DNA from: Flavobacteriales bacterium
GTDB taxonomy: Bacteria > Bacteroidota > Bacteroidia > Flavobacteriales_D > Sanyastnellaceae
Reading direction: 5' to 3'
Length of the DNA: 17,360 bases
Assembly (NCBI GenBank): GCA_947464885.1
Contig: CANHYZ010000009.1
Coordinates: forward strand, 1-17,360
The position numbers were made by a program, and so were the translations under genes. The notes below the pieces were generated by a model. That model was not told the DNA's origin. It was given only the letters and a program-made list of their open reading frames with translations, and did no database searches. Positions 1 to 7,462 of the stretch are shown piece after piece (the first letter of the stretch is position 1; each line of letters starts with the position of its first letter).

Positions 1-2
1 AG

Positions 3-2549
3 CCCCCGCGCGGTGGCGGCAAACCGGGTGGTGGTCCCGGAGGACCTCGCCAGGCTATGACCGGCAAGGTGTATGGCAAGGTCATCGACGCCGATACGAA
101 GAAGCCCGTTGAGTATGCCGTCATTCAGGTGCTGAAAGCAGTTGCTGCCGGAGAAGACTCTACCAAAGCACCACTGGTGAACGGTGGAATTTCCGCAGCC
201 AATGGTGATTTTTCAATCGATAATATTCCCGTAGGAGAGCCACTTACTTTGGCCGTGAATTTCGTGGGGTATGGCGTCTATCGCGCACCTTTCACGCTCA
301 ACGCCGGTCAAGGAATGGGCATGCCTGAAAAGGATTTGGGCAATATCAAACTCGCCGTAAGTGCCACCATGAAAGAGGTCGTCATCGACGGCGGCGATAG
401 CGATTACCGCATCGAGTTCGACAAACGCATCTACGACGTTGAGAAGAATCCAATGAATGCCGGAGGAACGGCAGAAGACGTGCTGCGTAATATCCCTGCG
501 GTCCAGGTCGACCTGGACGGAAATGTTTCCATGCGTAACAGTGCTCCCCAGATCTTTGTCGATGGCCGTCCGACAACCTTGACCATTGACCAGATTCCGG
601 CAGATGCCATCCAAAAAGTGGAGGTGATTACCAATCCTTCCGCCAAGTACGACGCAGGTGGTGGCGCCGGCGGAATCGTCAACATAGTGATGAAACACAA
701 CCGCGGCATGGGCTACAATGGGAGTATGCGTGTTGGTGCAGACAGCAGACCACGCACAAACTTCGGTGGCGATATCAACTTGCGTCAAGGCAAGTTCAAC
801 TTCTTCGCTAATGGCAACTACAACCAGCGCAAAAGCATCAGTCGCGGAACAACCGATCGCGATACCTATCTGCCAACCGATACGACAAGCCTCCATCAGG
901 ATCAGGTTTCTACCAATCTCGGGTTTTTCATGAATGGCAAAGTGGGCGTCGATTGGTTTGCCGATAACCGCAACACTTGGACGTTTTCGCAAAGCCTTAC
1001 CAAAGGTCAGTTCAATCCGACCGATGAAATCGATGCGCAAACCGATACACTTTCCGGCGGTGGCATCAGCGGCACCAGCGCCTATGTGCGTAACTCCACA
1101 ACCGACCGCCAGTTTCGCAACTACGGCAGTAGCTTGCTATATAAACACCTTTTTGCCAAAGAAGGAACCGAGTTGACCTCTGATATCAATGTCAGTCTGA
1201 TTGAGAGTTCGTTTCAAGGGGATTATGAAAGCATCTACTCCGACTATCTGACGAACGTCCAGCGTCAAACAGGCGGCGGAAAAATGCAGCTTTACACTTC
1301 GCAAACCGATTTCACCAATAAGGTCAACGACAACTTGAAGTTTGAAGCCGGCGTGCGTGGGCTGGTGCGCCATTACGAGAGTATCTATTATAATGAACGC
1401 TTTGATGCCGCAACTGAAACCTATGTTGAAATTCCGGGATTACTGGTCAATTATGAGTTTCTTGATCAAGTCTATGCTGGTTATGGAACTGTTTCTAAGA
1501 ATGCGGAAAAATGGAAGTATCAGCTGGGTCTTCGAGCCGAAAGCAGCAATTACCAGGGCAAACTGCGTGACACTACCTTGGAGTTTCGCGTGCAATATCC
1601 CATCAGCCTTTTTCCTTCGCTCTACCTGACCCGTGTTGTCAATGAAAAGCAAGACGTCCAACTGGCGCTTTCGAGAAAGATCAATCGTCCTTCGTTCATG
1701 CAGCTCATACCGTTTGTGGATTACAGCGACAGCTTGAACGTAAGCCGAGGCAATCCGGAATTGCAACCGGAGTTCACGCACCTGGCGGAGCTTTCCTACC
1801 AGAACGCTTACGACAAGAAGAATGTCTTCATTGCGACTGCCTATGCACGCTATACCACCAATCTGACCATTCGCAATCAGGTGACGGAATTCAATGACAT
1901 CATGCAGCGCGAGATTGTCATCAATACTTACGATAACGCCTCGAGCAGCACAGCCTTCGGTTTGGAATTGGTCAGCCGCAACACCATCACCAAATGGTTT
2001 GATTTAACAGTTAACTTGAACTTATACCAGTCCTCGATTGACGGCACGAACATCAGTCCAAGCTTGACGAACAGCCAGGCCAGCTGGTGGACAAAGACCA
2101 ATGCTATATTCCGACTTCCCGGCAATTTCACGTTCCAAGCCCTGTTCGACTACAGCAGTCGCAAGGCCCTCACTGTTGGCTCGAGCGACCGCGCTAGCGG
2201 CATGGGCGGTGGCGGAGGCGGCATGGGTGGTGGCGGCGGCGGTGGTATGTGGGGCGGAACGGAGAATACCGTTCAAGGCTATGTGCTCCCAACCTACGGC
2301 CTCGACTTATCGCTGAAGAAGGAGTTTGGTAAAATGAAAAACATGACCCTCACCTTGTCGATGCAGGACGTACTGCGCTCCCGTGTTCAATTCACGCACA
2401 GCGAAACCGACATCTTCGTACAAGACACCTTCAAGCGACGCGACTGGCAGCTTTTGCGTTTCAATTTCGGCTGGAAATTCGGAAAAGTCGATGCTGCCGT
2501 TTTCAAGCGCAAGAATATGAAGCAGAGTTCAGAGGGAATGGAGGGGTAA
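3..2549 (+). CDS. Outer-membrane beta-barrel protein with carboxypeptidase-like regulatory domain, 5' partial
   Basis: A TonB-receptor-like outer-membrane protein of the OMP_b-brl_3 type. The first ATG (57) is not the true start: the frame stays open to the left edge and encodes a Gly/Pro-rich stretch (PPRGGGKPGGG...) before TGKVYGKVIDADTKKPVEYA, so the signal peptide lies outside the window. Counting from that ATG, residues 1-90 form a carboxypeptidase-like regulatory (CNA-B-like) domain. Residues about 120-215 form a plug-like domain (AEDVLRNIPAVQVD, QIFVDGRP, KVEVITNPSAKYD, GGIVNIVMK). The rest has the alternating aromatic pattern of a beta-barrel ending in LRFNFGWKFGK. A Gly/Met-rich tract lies near residues 716-734. 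The family is usually linked to uptake or outer-membrane functions; no substrate can be read from the sequence. No TonB box is visible because the N-terminus is missing. Family call is firm, substrate unknown. Confidence 0.9.
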   Translation, partial: PPRGGGKPGGGPGGPRQAMTGKVYGKVIDADTKKPVEYAVIQVLKAVAAGEDSTKAPLVNGGISAANGDFSIDNIPVGEPLTLAVNFVGYGVYRAPFTLNAGQGMGMPEKDLGNIKLAVSATMKEVVIDGGDSDYRIEFDKRIYDVEKNPMNAGGTAEDVLRNIPAVQVDLDGNVSMRNSAPQIFVDGRPTTLTIDQIPADAIQKVEVITNPSAKYDAGGGAGGIVNIVMKHNRGMGYNGSMRVGADSRPRTNFGGDINLRQGKFNFFANGNYNQRKSISRGTTDRDTYLPTDTTSLHQDQVSTNLGFFMNGKVGVDWFADNRNTWTFSQSLTKGQFNPTDEIDAQTDTLSGGGISGTSAYVRNSTTDRQFRNYGSSLLYKHLFAKEGTELTSDINVSLIESSFQGDYESIYSDYLTNVQRQTGGGKMQLYTSQTDFTNKVNDNLKFEAGVRGLVRHYESIYYNERFDAATETYVEIPGLLVNYEFLDQVYAGYGTVSKNAEKWKYQLGLRAESSNYQGKLRDTTLEFRVQYPISLFPSLYLTRVVNEKQDVQLALSRKINRPSFMQLIPFVDYSDSLNVSRGNPELQPEFTHLAELSYQNAYDKKNVFIATAYARYTTNLTIRNQVTEFNDIMQREIVINTYDNASSSTAFGLELVSRNTITKWFDLTVNLNLYQSSIDGTNISPSLTNSQASWWTKTNAIFRLPGNFTFQALFDYSSRKALTVGSSDRASGMGGGGGGMGGGGGGGMWGGTENTVQGYVLPTYGLDLSLKKEFGKMKNMTLTLSMQDVLRSRVQFTHSETDIFVQDTFKRRDWQLLRFNFGWKFGKVDAAVFKRKNMKQSSEGMEG
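2202..2258 (+). repeat. Low-complexity Gly/Met-rich tract within the barrel gene
   Basis: In-frame GGN codons with interspersed ATG codons encode a run of about 19 residues dominated by glycine (GMGGGGGGMGGGGGGGMW). It interrupts the predicted barrel near its C-terminal end and is most simply a surface or periplasmic loop. The G-rich DNA could be prone to slippage in multiples of three. Confidence 0.8.
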
Positions 2550-2570
2550 TGGCGAGTGGCGAATGGCTGT
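2550..2570 (+). repeat. Heptamer tandem repeat TGGCGAR (copy 1)
   Basis: Directly after the stop codon of the barrel gene come TGGCGAG, TGGCGAA and the degenerate TGGCTGT. A 16-nt stretch of it (2550-2565) recurs exactly at 10791-10806, also just after a stop codon. It looks like a member of an intergenic repeat family; its function is unknown. Confidence 0.75.
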
Positions 2571-2572
2571 AA

Positions 2573-2612
2573 CACTATTTCACTATTTAACCATTTAACC
2601 ATTTCACCAAAT
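2573..2612 (+). repeat. Octamer tandem repeat (CACTATTT / AACCATTT)
   Basis: Five consecutive 8-bp units are visible: CACTATTT twice, AACCATTT twice, then CACCAAAT, which runs into the ATG of the next gene at 2611. The array fills the gap upstream of the GldH-like gene and takes the place where a promoter or leader would be expected. No TAnnTTTG box is seen in this gap. Confidence 0.75.
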
Positions 2613-3099
2613 GAAACAACGAATCAACATCCTACTCACTGCCGCGCTTATAGCGATTGGCTTGGTTGCTTGTGATGGTGGCCGGGTGCTTTACAGCGAA
2701 TACATCAGGGTGGGAGAAGAGTATGAATGGGCCACGGATGAGCCGATTCTTTTTGATGTGGAGGTCACCGAAAATAAACACGCCTATGAATTAGCGCTCG
2801 CGGTGCGTGTGGGAACGGGCTATCCCTACGACAAACTACTGTTGCATGTCACCGAGCAGAGTCCAAGCGGAGAAAGCGTTCGCCGCGACGTCGAGGTTCC
2901 CGTTCGCAATGCTCAAGGTGAATTTTACGGCGAAAAAGGATTTGACCTTATCGACATTGAATACATCCTTGACGCTTCCAAGGAATTCCCCGTATTCGGT
3001 CGGTATAGCTACACTGTAGAGCCCGCGATGCCGGAGATTGATCCCGTCGTTTATGTGGTCGAACTGGGAATGATTTTGCGCGACATTCCGGTGAAGTAA
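2611..3099 (+). CDS. gldH: GldH-like gliding motility lipoprotein
   Basis: A 162-residue lipoprotein. The signal peptide ends in the lipobox L18-V-A-C21, so Cys21 should be acylated; an acidic residue follows. The body matches the GldH pattern: a Trp (W40) early, FDVEVTENKHAYELALAVR, then YPYDKLLLHV, a Gly turn (QGEFYGEKG), and FPVFGRYSYTVEPAM near the C-terminus. GldH is one of the lipoproteins needed for Bacteroidota gliding and for stability or function of the type IX secretion machinery, anchored in the periplasm or outer membrane. The gene follows the barrel gene after a 61-bp repeat-filled gap. It lacks the neighbours I associate with gldH in some flavobacteria (penicillin-binding protein 1A, RicT), so the call rests on length, lipobox and sequence pattern only. 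Confidence 0.68.
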   Translation: MKQRINILLTAALIAIGLVACDGGRVLYSEYIRVGEEYEWATDEPILFDVEVTENKHAYELALAVRVGTGYPYDKLLLHVTEQSPSGESVRRDVEVPVRNAQGEFYGEKGFDLIDIEYILDASKEFPVFGRYSYTVEPAMPEIDPVVYVVELGMILRDIPVK

Positions 3100-3130
3100 A
3101 TCAGTATTCTGCAATCGGAATTATTTCGCT

Positions 3131-3138
3131 CATCTTTG
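3131..3138 (+). promoter_or_regulatory. Bacteroidota -7 box (CATCTTTG) for sua5
   Basis: CATCTTTG matches TAnnTTTG at all fixed bases except the first. Only 4 nt separate it from the ATG at 3143, which predicts a leaderless or nearly leaderless mRNA. No convincing -33 TTG is seen. Confidence 0.5.
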
Positions 3139-3142
3139 CGGC

Positions 3143-4093
3143 ATGAATAGGGGCAATTCAACCGACATATCGTTTGCTGCCGGACTGTTGCAAAATGGAA
3201 AACTCGTTGCTATTCCAACGGAAACGGTTTACGGTCTTGCCGCGAATGCGCTGAATGCCGATGCTGTATTGAACATCTTCGAAGCCAAGAACAGACCTCA
3301 CTTCGACCCCCTGATTGTCCATGTAGGAAGCATCCAACAGGCCCAACAACTGACGCGTCATATTTCTCCGGAAGCACAGAAACTTATGGAGGTTTTTTGG
3401 CCTGGTCCTTTGACCATCGTGTTGGCCAAAAAAGATATCATTCCCCATATTGTCACCTCCGGCATGGATACCGTGGGTTTGCGTATGCCCAGTCATCCCT
3501 TGACCTTAGAGCTACTCGCGCAACTCGAGTTCCCGCTTGCAGCTCCAAGCGCCAATCCTTTTGGATACATCTCCCCTACTTCCGCGGCGCATGTTGCCGA
3601 GCAACTGGGCGATCATATCCCCTACATCCTTGATGGTGGTGAATGCATCGTTGGCGTTGAATCTACCATTATCGATTGCACCTCAATTGTTCCTCGCATA
3701 CTCAGACTTGGTGGACTTAGCGTAGAAGCCATCGAAGAGGCTATCGGTCCTGTCGAAATCAATGCCATCAGCACGAGTTCACCGCAAGCGCCGGGCATGC
3801 TTCACTCCCACTACGCACCTCGAAAGCAACTCTTACTTGGAAATATCCATGATCTCTTGCATGACCATGGCCCTGACGTGAGCATTCTGAGCTTCCGCGA
3901 CAGTTATCACAATTACCGCAACATTCGCCTGTCAGAGTCAGGTGATTTGCACGAAGCCGCGCGTAACTTGTTTTCCGCCATGCGTAAACTTGACGCCGAT
4001 CATCACGCCAGTATTATTGCTGAATTTGTTCCTGATTATGGTTTGGGACGCGCCATCAATGACCGTCTCAAACGTGCCGCTTACAAGGGCTAA
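3143..4093 (+). CDS. sua5: L-threonylcarbamoyladenylate synthase (Sua5/TsaC type)
   Basis: Makes threonylcarbamoyl-AMP from threonine, bicarbonate and ATP in the cytoplasm, the first step of t6A37 modification in ANN-decoding tRNAs. At 316 residues it is the long Sua5 form, not the short TsaC/YrdC form. The YrdC domain carries PTETVYGLA (25-33), KNRP (49-52), PSAN (135-138) and GVESTI (171-176). The linker APGMLHSHYAPR (216-227) is typical of Sua5, where it gates the active site, and is followed by a C-terminal Sua5 domain. The start is well fixed because the next in-frame Met is residue 82, far inside the fold. The stop codon overlaps that of the convergent gene on the other strand within the tetranucleotide CTAA. 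Confidence 0.95.
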   Translation: MNRGNSTDISFAAGLLQNGKLVAIPTETVYGLAANALNADAVLNIFEAKNRPHFDPLIVHVGSIQQAQQLTRHISPEAQKLMEVFWPGPLTIVLAKKDIIPHIVTSGMDTVGLRMPSHPLTLELLAQLEFPLAAPSANPFGYISPTSAAHVAEQLGDHIPYILDGGECIVGVESTIIDCTSIVPRILRLGGLSVEAIEEAIGPVEINAISTSSPQAPGMLHSHYAPRKQLLLGNIHDLLHDHGPDVSILSFRDSYHNYRNIRLSESGDLHEAARNLFSAMRKLDADHHASIIAEFVPDYGLGRAINDRLKRAAYKG

Positions 4094-6339
4094 CGGATGA
4101 TTTGAATAAACCCACGACGCTCTTGGATAGTCCCTAGATTCGTGCGGTACAGCACCCTGAAATTATAGATCCCATTAGCGATATAATACCCTCCGCCATT
4201 ACTATCGCCTTGCCAAACCTCTGCCGGATCCTGCGTGTGGAAGAGCGCTCTTCCCCACTGATCAAAAATCCACAATTCATATAGCTCAACATTGGCTACT
4301 GAAGGCATATAGAAATCATTCAATCCATCGCCGTTGGGCGTAAACGAGGTCGGAAGAAATACAAATGCGCTACAATCTTCAAAAACCACATGAAGAGAAT
4401 CCGTGGTTGATCCGCAAATATTACCTGCGACCAAGGTCAAATCTATCGACTCGCTCACACGAACCGTTTCTGTCGTATCGCCGGTCGACCAAACGAATGA
4501 ATCAACGCCCGTTGCGGTAAAACCAACTTCAAACTCCTGCCCTTCACAATAGATAGGATCATTGCCTAGTGTAACTCGCGGCAAATCGATTCGCGTCAGT
4601 TCAACCGTATCGCGAACAACACAAGGGCCTTGCTGAACTAAAATATAATAATCACCAGACTCCTCAGCTGCATATGAAGCTCCGACGCTTCCGTCCTGCC
4701 ATATGCCTCCAACGGCAGCATTTAACTCGAAAACTTCACCCTCACAGAAGACGGTATCCCTTCCCAAGTCGATGACCGGCGGCCATTGCACTTCCACCGA
4801 TACGCTGTCGCTCACAATACATCCGTCCGATTCAAACATCGCTGTGTAGGAGCCGGTTTCCGTGACTTCACGCACAGCAGCCTGAACGGTGTCCTGCCAT
4901 AGAACAACCACCCCTGCATCAATCGTTGCGACATCACCGGCACAAATCAATTGATTCGGACCTAGTTCAATCGAGGGCAGAATTACATTACTGACCATGA
5001 ATGTGACCGTCGTATCACACCCGTTTTCAAAGACAGTGACCGCATAATCCCCCGCAACTGACGCCAAATAAGTCGACGTTGATGTGCCGTCAAACCATTC
5101 CACGGACTCCCATGCATTGCCAATATCTAACAACGTATCATCATAGGTGCACTTGGTTATGTCAGCGTCAAAGACCGGATTAGGCAATGGGATTTGCTCA
5201 ATCGTCACGTCATCGGAGGAAGGACATTCCGCCATAGCGCTAGTGGCCTGCACCGTGTATGTGCCGGGTGAATCAATGGTAGGTTGAAGGATATTGGTAG
5301 CCGATGTAAACTGTCCATCGGGAGTTGTCCAACTCAACACAGCAGTGCCCTGATCGCAGGTGGTTTGCAGCGTGTAACTGTCACCGGCACAAAATGAGTC
5401 TGTAAGACCGGCATCAATCACCGGCGGTGTTTCCACTTCTACCTGGATACAGGTGGAGGTCGTGTTGCCACAAACGTCGGTGTAATCATAGCAATAATTC
5501 GTGGAAACAGCAGGTGTAGCGCTAGTGGATTGGGATGTTGGTGCATTAACTCCGGTTGCGGGAGTCCAGTTGAATGCCCCTTGAGGATTGCCATTAGCAT
5601 TGAGTTCAACCGATTCCCCTGCACAGATATACATGATAGGATCCGTCTCAAACGAATAGCTCTCGGCCAAGCAGACCTGATGCAAGTTAGGGAGTCCACC
5701 GGTTGAACCTGTAAATCCCCAATAGACCAAAGGATTGCCTCCAAAGACACTTCCGACTAGATTGATATTGTCGGATAAGCGCAACAAACAATCGAAATAC
5801 AATTCAACCAGCTGCGTTGCCGGATTCCAAATGATTTTGATGCCATGCGGCTGAGCGTCTTCCACGTTGATGTTGGTCGGGTGAACGGATACGGGGCCGG
5901 CCAGATTTTGTCCTGAAAAGTGATTGTTAATGCCATCCCGCATAAAGGCTATGTGGTCTTCAAAGGGGTCTCCGATATCGCTGTTTTGATAGGTATCGAA
6001 TTCGATTCCGAAGGACGGATTGAATCCCGCAAATCCCATTCCTGCGCCGCTGCTGCCAATGGCGTCGGGACCAACCGTTTGTAAAACGAACACCATTCCG
6101 TCAGCGCCGTTGGCATCCTGAATACCAAACGTCATATTAAACTCCAGTGAAAACGGTTGACTCAAATCCATCTGGTCGTTGTACCAAACCGAGCCGTTTT
6201 GCCACAATTGGTTCTGGGTAACAGACACACACGTCCCACCGGCCGACACGGCATCGCCATTAAGCGTATAGTTCTGACCGATTGCGGACGAACCAAGGCA
6301 AAGCGAAAGCACGAGTAGGAAAACCGTGGAAACTCTCAT
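4090..6339 (-). CDS. Secreted L-type lectin / Ig-like repeat protein with T9SS type B sorting domain
   Basis: A 749-residue surface or secreted protein. The start at 6339 is chosen because it yields a clean signal peptide (MRVSTVFLLVLSLCLGSSA); the frame is open further upstream, but that extension is coding sequence of the preceding gene. Residues about 22-230 resemble bacterial legume-type (L-type) lectins: NGADGMVFVLQ, GIEFDTYQN, DHIAF and WYNDQMDLSQPF. Residues about 235-655 hold six Ig/PKD-like repeats, each opening with a Cys motif (ICAGES, FCAGDS, KCTYDD, ICAGDV, FCEGEV, YCEGQE) and a second Cys later. Residues 659-749 are the gliding-motility-associated CTD: PTSFTPNGDGLND, IFDQWGRALF, NGIYNFRV. 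This predicts type IX secretion and cell-surface attachment, and a carbohydrate-binding adhesin role by inference. The lectin ligand is unknown. Confidence 0.92.
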   Translation of the reverse strand: MRVSTVFLLVLSLCLGSSAIGQNYTLNGDAVSAGGTCVSVTQNQLWQNGSVWYNDQMDLSQPFSLEFNMTFGIQDANGADGMVFVLQTVGPDAIGSSGAGMGFAGFNPSFGIEFDTYQNSDIGDPFEDHIAFMRDGINNHFSGQNLAGPVSVHPTNINVEDAQPHGIKIIWNPATQLVELYFDCLLRLSDNINLVGSVFGGNPLVYWGFTGSTGGLPNLHQVCLAESYSFETDPIMYICAGESVELNANGNPQGAFNWTPATGVNAPTSQSTSATPAVSTNYCYDYTDVCGNTTSTCIQVEVETPPVIDAGLTDSFCAGDSYTLQTTCDQGTAVLSWTTPDGQFTSATNILQPTIDSPGTYTVQATSAMAECPSSDDVTIEQIPLPNPVFDADITKCTYDDTLLDIGNAWESVEWFDGTSTSTYLASVAGDYAVTVFENGCDTTVTFMVSNVILPSIELGPNQLICAGDVATIDAGVVVLWQDTVQAAVREVTETGSYTAMFESDGCIVSDSVSVEVQWPPVIDLGRDTVFCEGEVFELNAAVGGIWQDGSVGASYAAEESGDYYILVQQGPCVVRDTVELTRIDLPRVTLGNDPIYCEGQEFEVGFTATGVDSFVWSTGDTTETVRVSESIDLTLVAGNICGSTTDSLHVVFEDCSAFVFLPTSFTPNGDGLNDFYMPSVANVELYELWIFDQWGRALFHTQDPAEVWQGDSNGGGYYIANGIYNFRVLYRTNLGTIQERRGFIQIIR

Positions 6340-6350
6340 GGTGATAATGT

Positions 6351-6358
6351 CAAAGATA
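6351..6358 (-). promoter_or_regulatory. Perfect -7 box (TATCTTTG) for the lectin/adhesin gene
   Basis: On the minus strand TATCTTTG matches TAnnTTTG exactly. It lies in the 22-bp gap between the stop of the substrate-binding-protein gene and the adhesin ATG at 6339. The adhesin can therefore be transcribed separately from the two genes upstream. No clear -33 TTG at the usual spacing. Confidence 0.6.
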
Positions 6359-6361
6359 CAA

Positions 6362-7462
6362 TTACTCGGCGAGTTTTGGGTTATAACTCTTCCATGGCCT
6401 GAAATAGCGGTAGTTGAACGTCGAATCCGGTTGCTCACTCACGATTCCGACGAGATCATTCAACAACACATGCGGCTCAAGCAATGCCTGTCCGTGGTAG
6501 TCATCGCGAAGAGCATTGCAATAAAACAAATGCCGATTCAACACAGGAGCAAGCGATAGCAGTCGGGAATCGTTTTCTGTGAAGACCTGCAAGGTTGGTT
6601 CTTCCTCTGTATAGATAATTTTCCCCCAGAAATCCGCCTTGCCCGCAGCCATAAAAAAGGATTCAAAAGACAGCACTACGTTTCCTGTCGAGGTGGAGTC
6701 GCGGAAATGATACGTTGCTCCGGCATCCTCTATCAGCTGTGCAATGAAACTATTTGCGGGAGAAACAGCCCAGCGATCGCCATCCATCGAAGCTAAAAAC
6801 ATCGTCTTGCCGGTGCTTAACCCTTTGTTGTTGTCGCGAATTCGCATGTACTCTGTTTCGATGGAATGGAAGATACTGTCTGCTTTCTGCTCACATTGAA
6901 GCAACGCACCGAAAACTTTAATCCACTCAGCTCTGCCCAAGGGATGCCGTTCGAGGTACTCCGACACTTGCACACAACCGATACCCCGTTGCAAAAACTT
7001 CTCGTAACCCGCGCCGCCAAATGGATACACAAATAGTATTTCCGGGTTAACCGCGAATACCACTTCAGGATCGAGCTCATTGCCGGCTGTTAGATTCTGG
7101 ATTGCGCCGGAATTCACTTTGGCAGTGACTACGCTATCGCGCAAACGGTCGGCAAAACCGGCGCCCTTCAACAGGTCGAGCTTTTCCAAGGCAAGCAAAA
7201 AAGGGATGTGTGTTGTAGATAGACAACCTATAGACGATAACGGTTTGCGTTTCCAGTGAATCACCTGCAATGTCTCTCCGGGCGCCTCCAGATTCATGAG
7301 TACAATGCGCCGCGTGCTATCGGCCAGAACATCGATGGAAAAACCTTTCGCATAATCGGGTTTTACGGTTCGAATGACCGGCTGATCTGCCAGACGCTCA
7401 TTTGGTTTACTCCCGCCACATGCGCAGAGTGCAACAAAAAACACCAGGATTAATCGATTCAT
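6362..7462 (-). CDS. BtuF/FhuD-like periplasmic substrate-binding lipoprotein
   Basis: A 366-residue lipoprotein of the helical-backbone metal/siderophore/cobalamin-binding family (peripla_BP_2). The start at 7462 is preferred over the in-frame ATG at 7498 for two reasons: it gives MNRLILVFFVALCAC with lipobox L12-C-A-C15, and it forms an ATGA overlap with the upstream dioxygenase stop, a sign of translational coupling. Family features are an early beta-strand with IVLMNLEAPGETLQVI, then STTHIPFLLALEKLDLLKGAG, and DPEVVFAVNPEILFVYPF. Relatives bind ferric siderophores, haem or cobalamin for an ABC importer. No permease or ATPase is in the window, so either they are elsewhere or the protein works outside a classic importer. 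The substrate cannot be told from sequence. Confidence 0.82.
   Translation of the reverse strand: MNRLILVFFVALCACGGSKPNERLADQPVIRTVKPDYAKGFSIDVLADSTRRIVLMNLEAPGETLQVIHWKRKPLSSIGCLSTTHIPFLLALEKLDLLKGAGFADRLRDSVVTAKVNSGAIQNLTAGNELDPEVVFAVNPEILFVYPFGGAGYEKFLQRGIGCVQVSEYLERHPLGRAEWIKVFGALLQCEQKADSIFHSIETEYMRIRDNNKGLSTGKTMFLASMDGDRWAVSPANSFIAQLIEDAGATYHFRDSTSTGNVVLSFESFFMAAGKADFWGKIIYTEEEPTLQVFTENDSRLLSLAPVLNRHLFYCNALRDDYHGQALLEPHVLLNDLVGIVSEQPDSTFNYRYFRPWKSYNPKLAE

Noticed and set aside
57..59. ATG at 57 as start of the barrel gene
   Set aside because: The frame is open to the left edge with a Gly/Pro-rich sequence typical of the region after the signal peptide, and the ATG is not followed by a signal peptide.
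213..1040. Long minus-strand open frame (275 codons) inside the barrel gene
   Set aside because: It is antisense to a clearly conserved receptor-type frame, has no recognisable domain, and looks like a codon-bias shadow.
6340..6438. N-terminal extension of the lectin/adhesin up to 6438
   Set aside because: It would overlap the end of the substrate-binding gene, place a -7 box inside coding sequence, and bury the signal peptide. The Met at 6339 gives a clean signal sequence.
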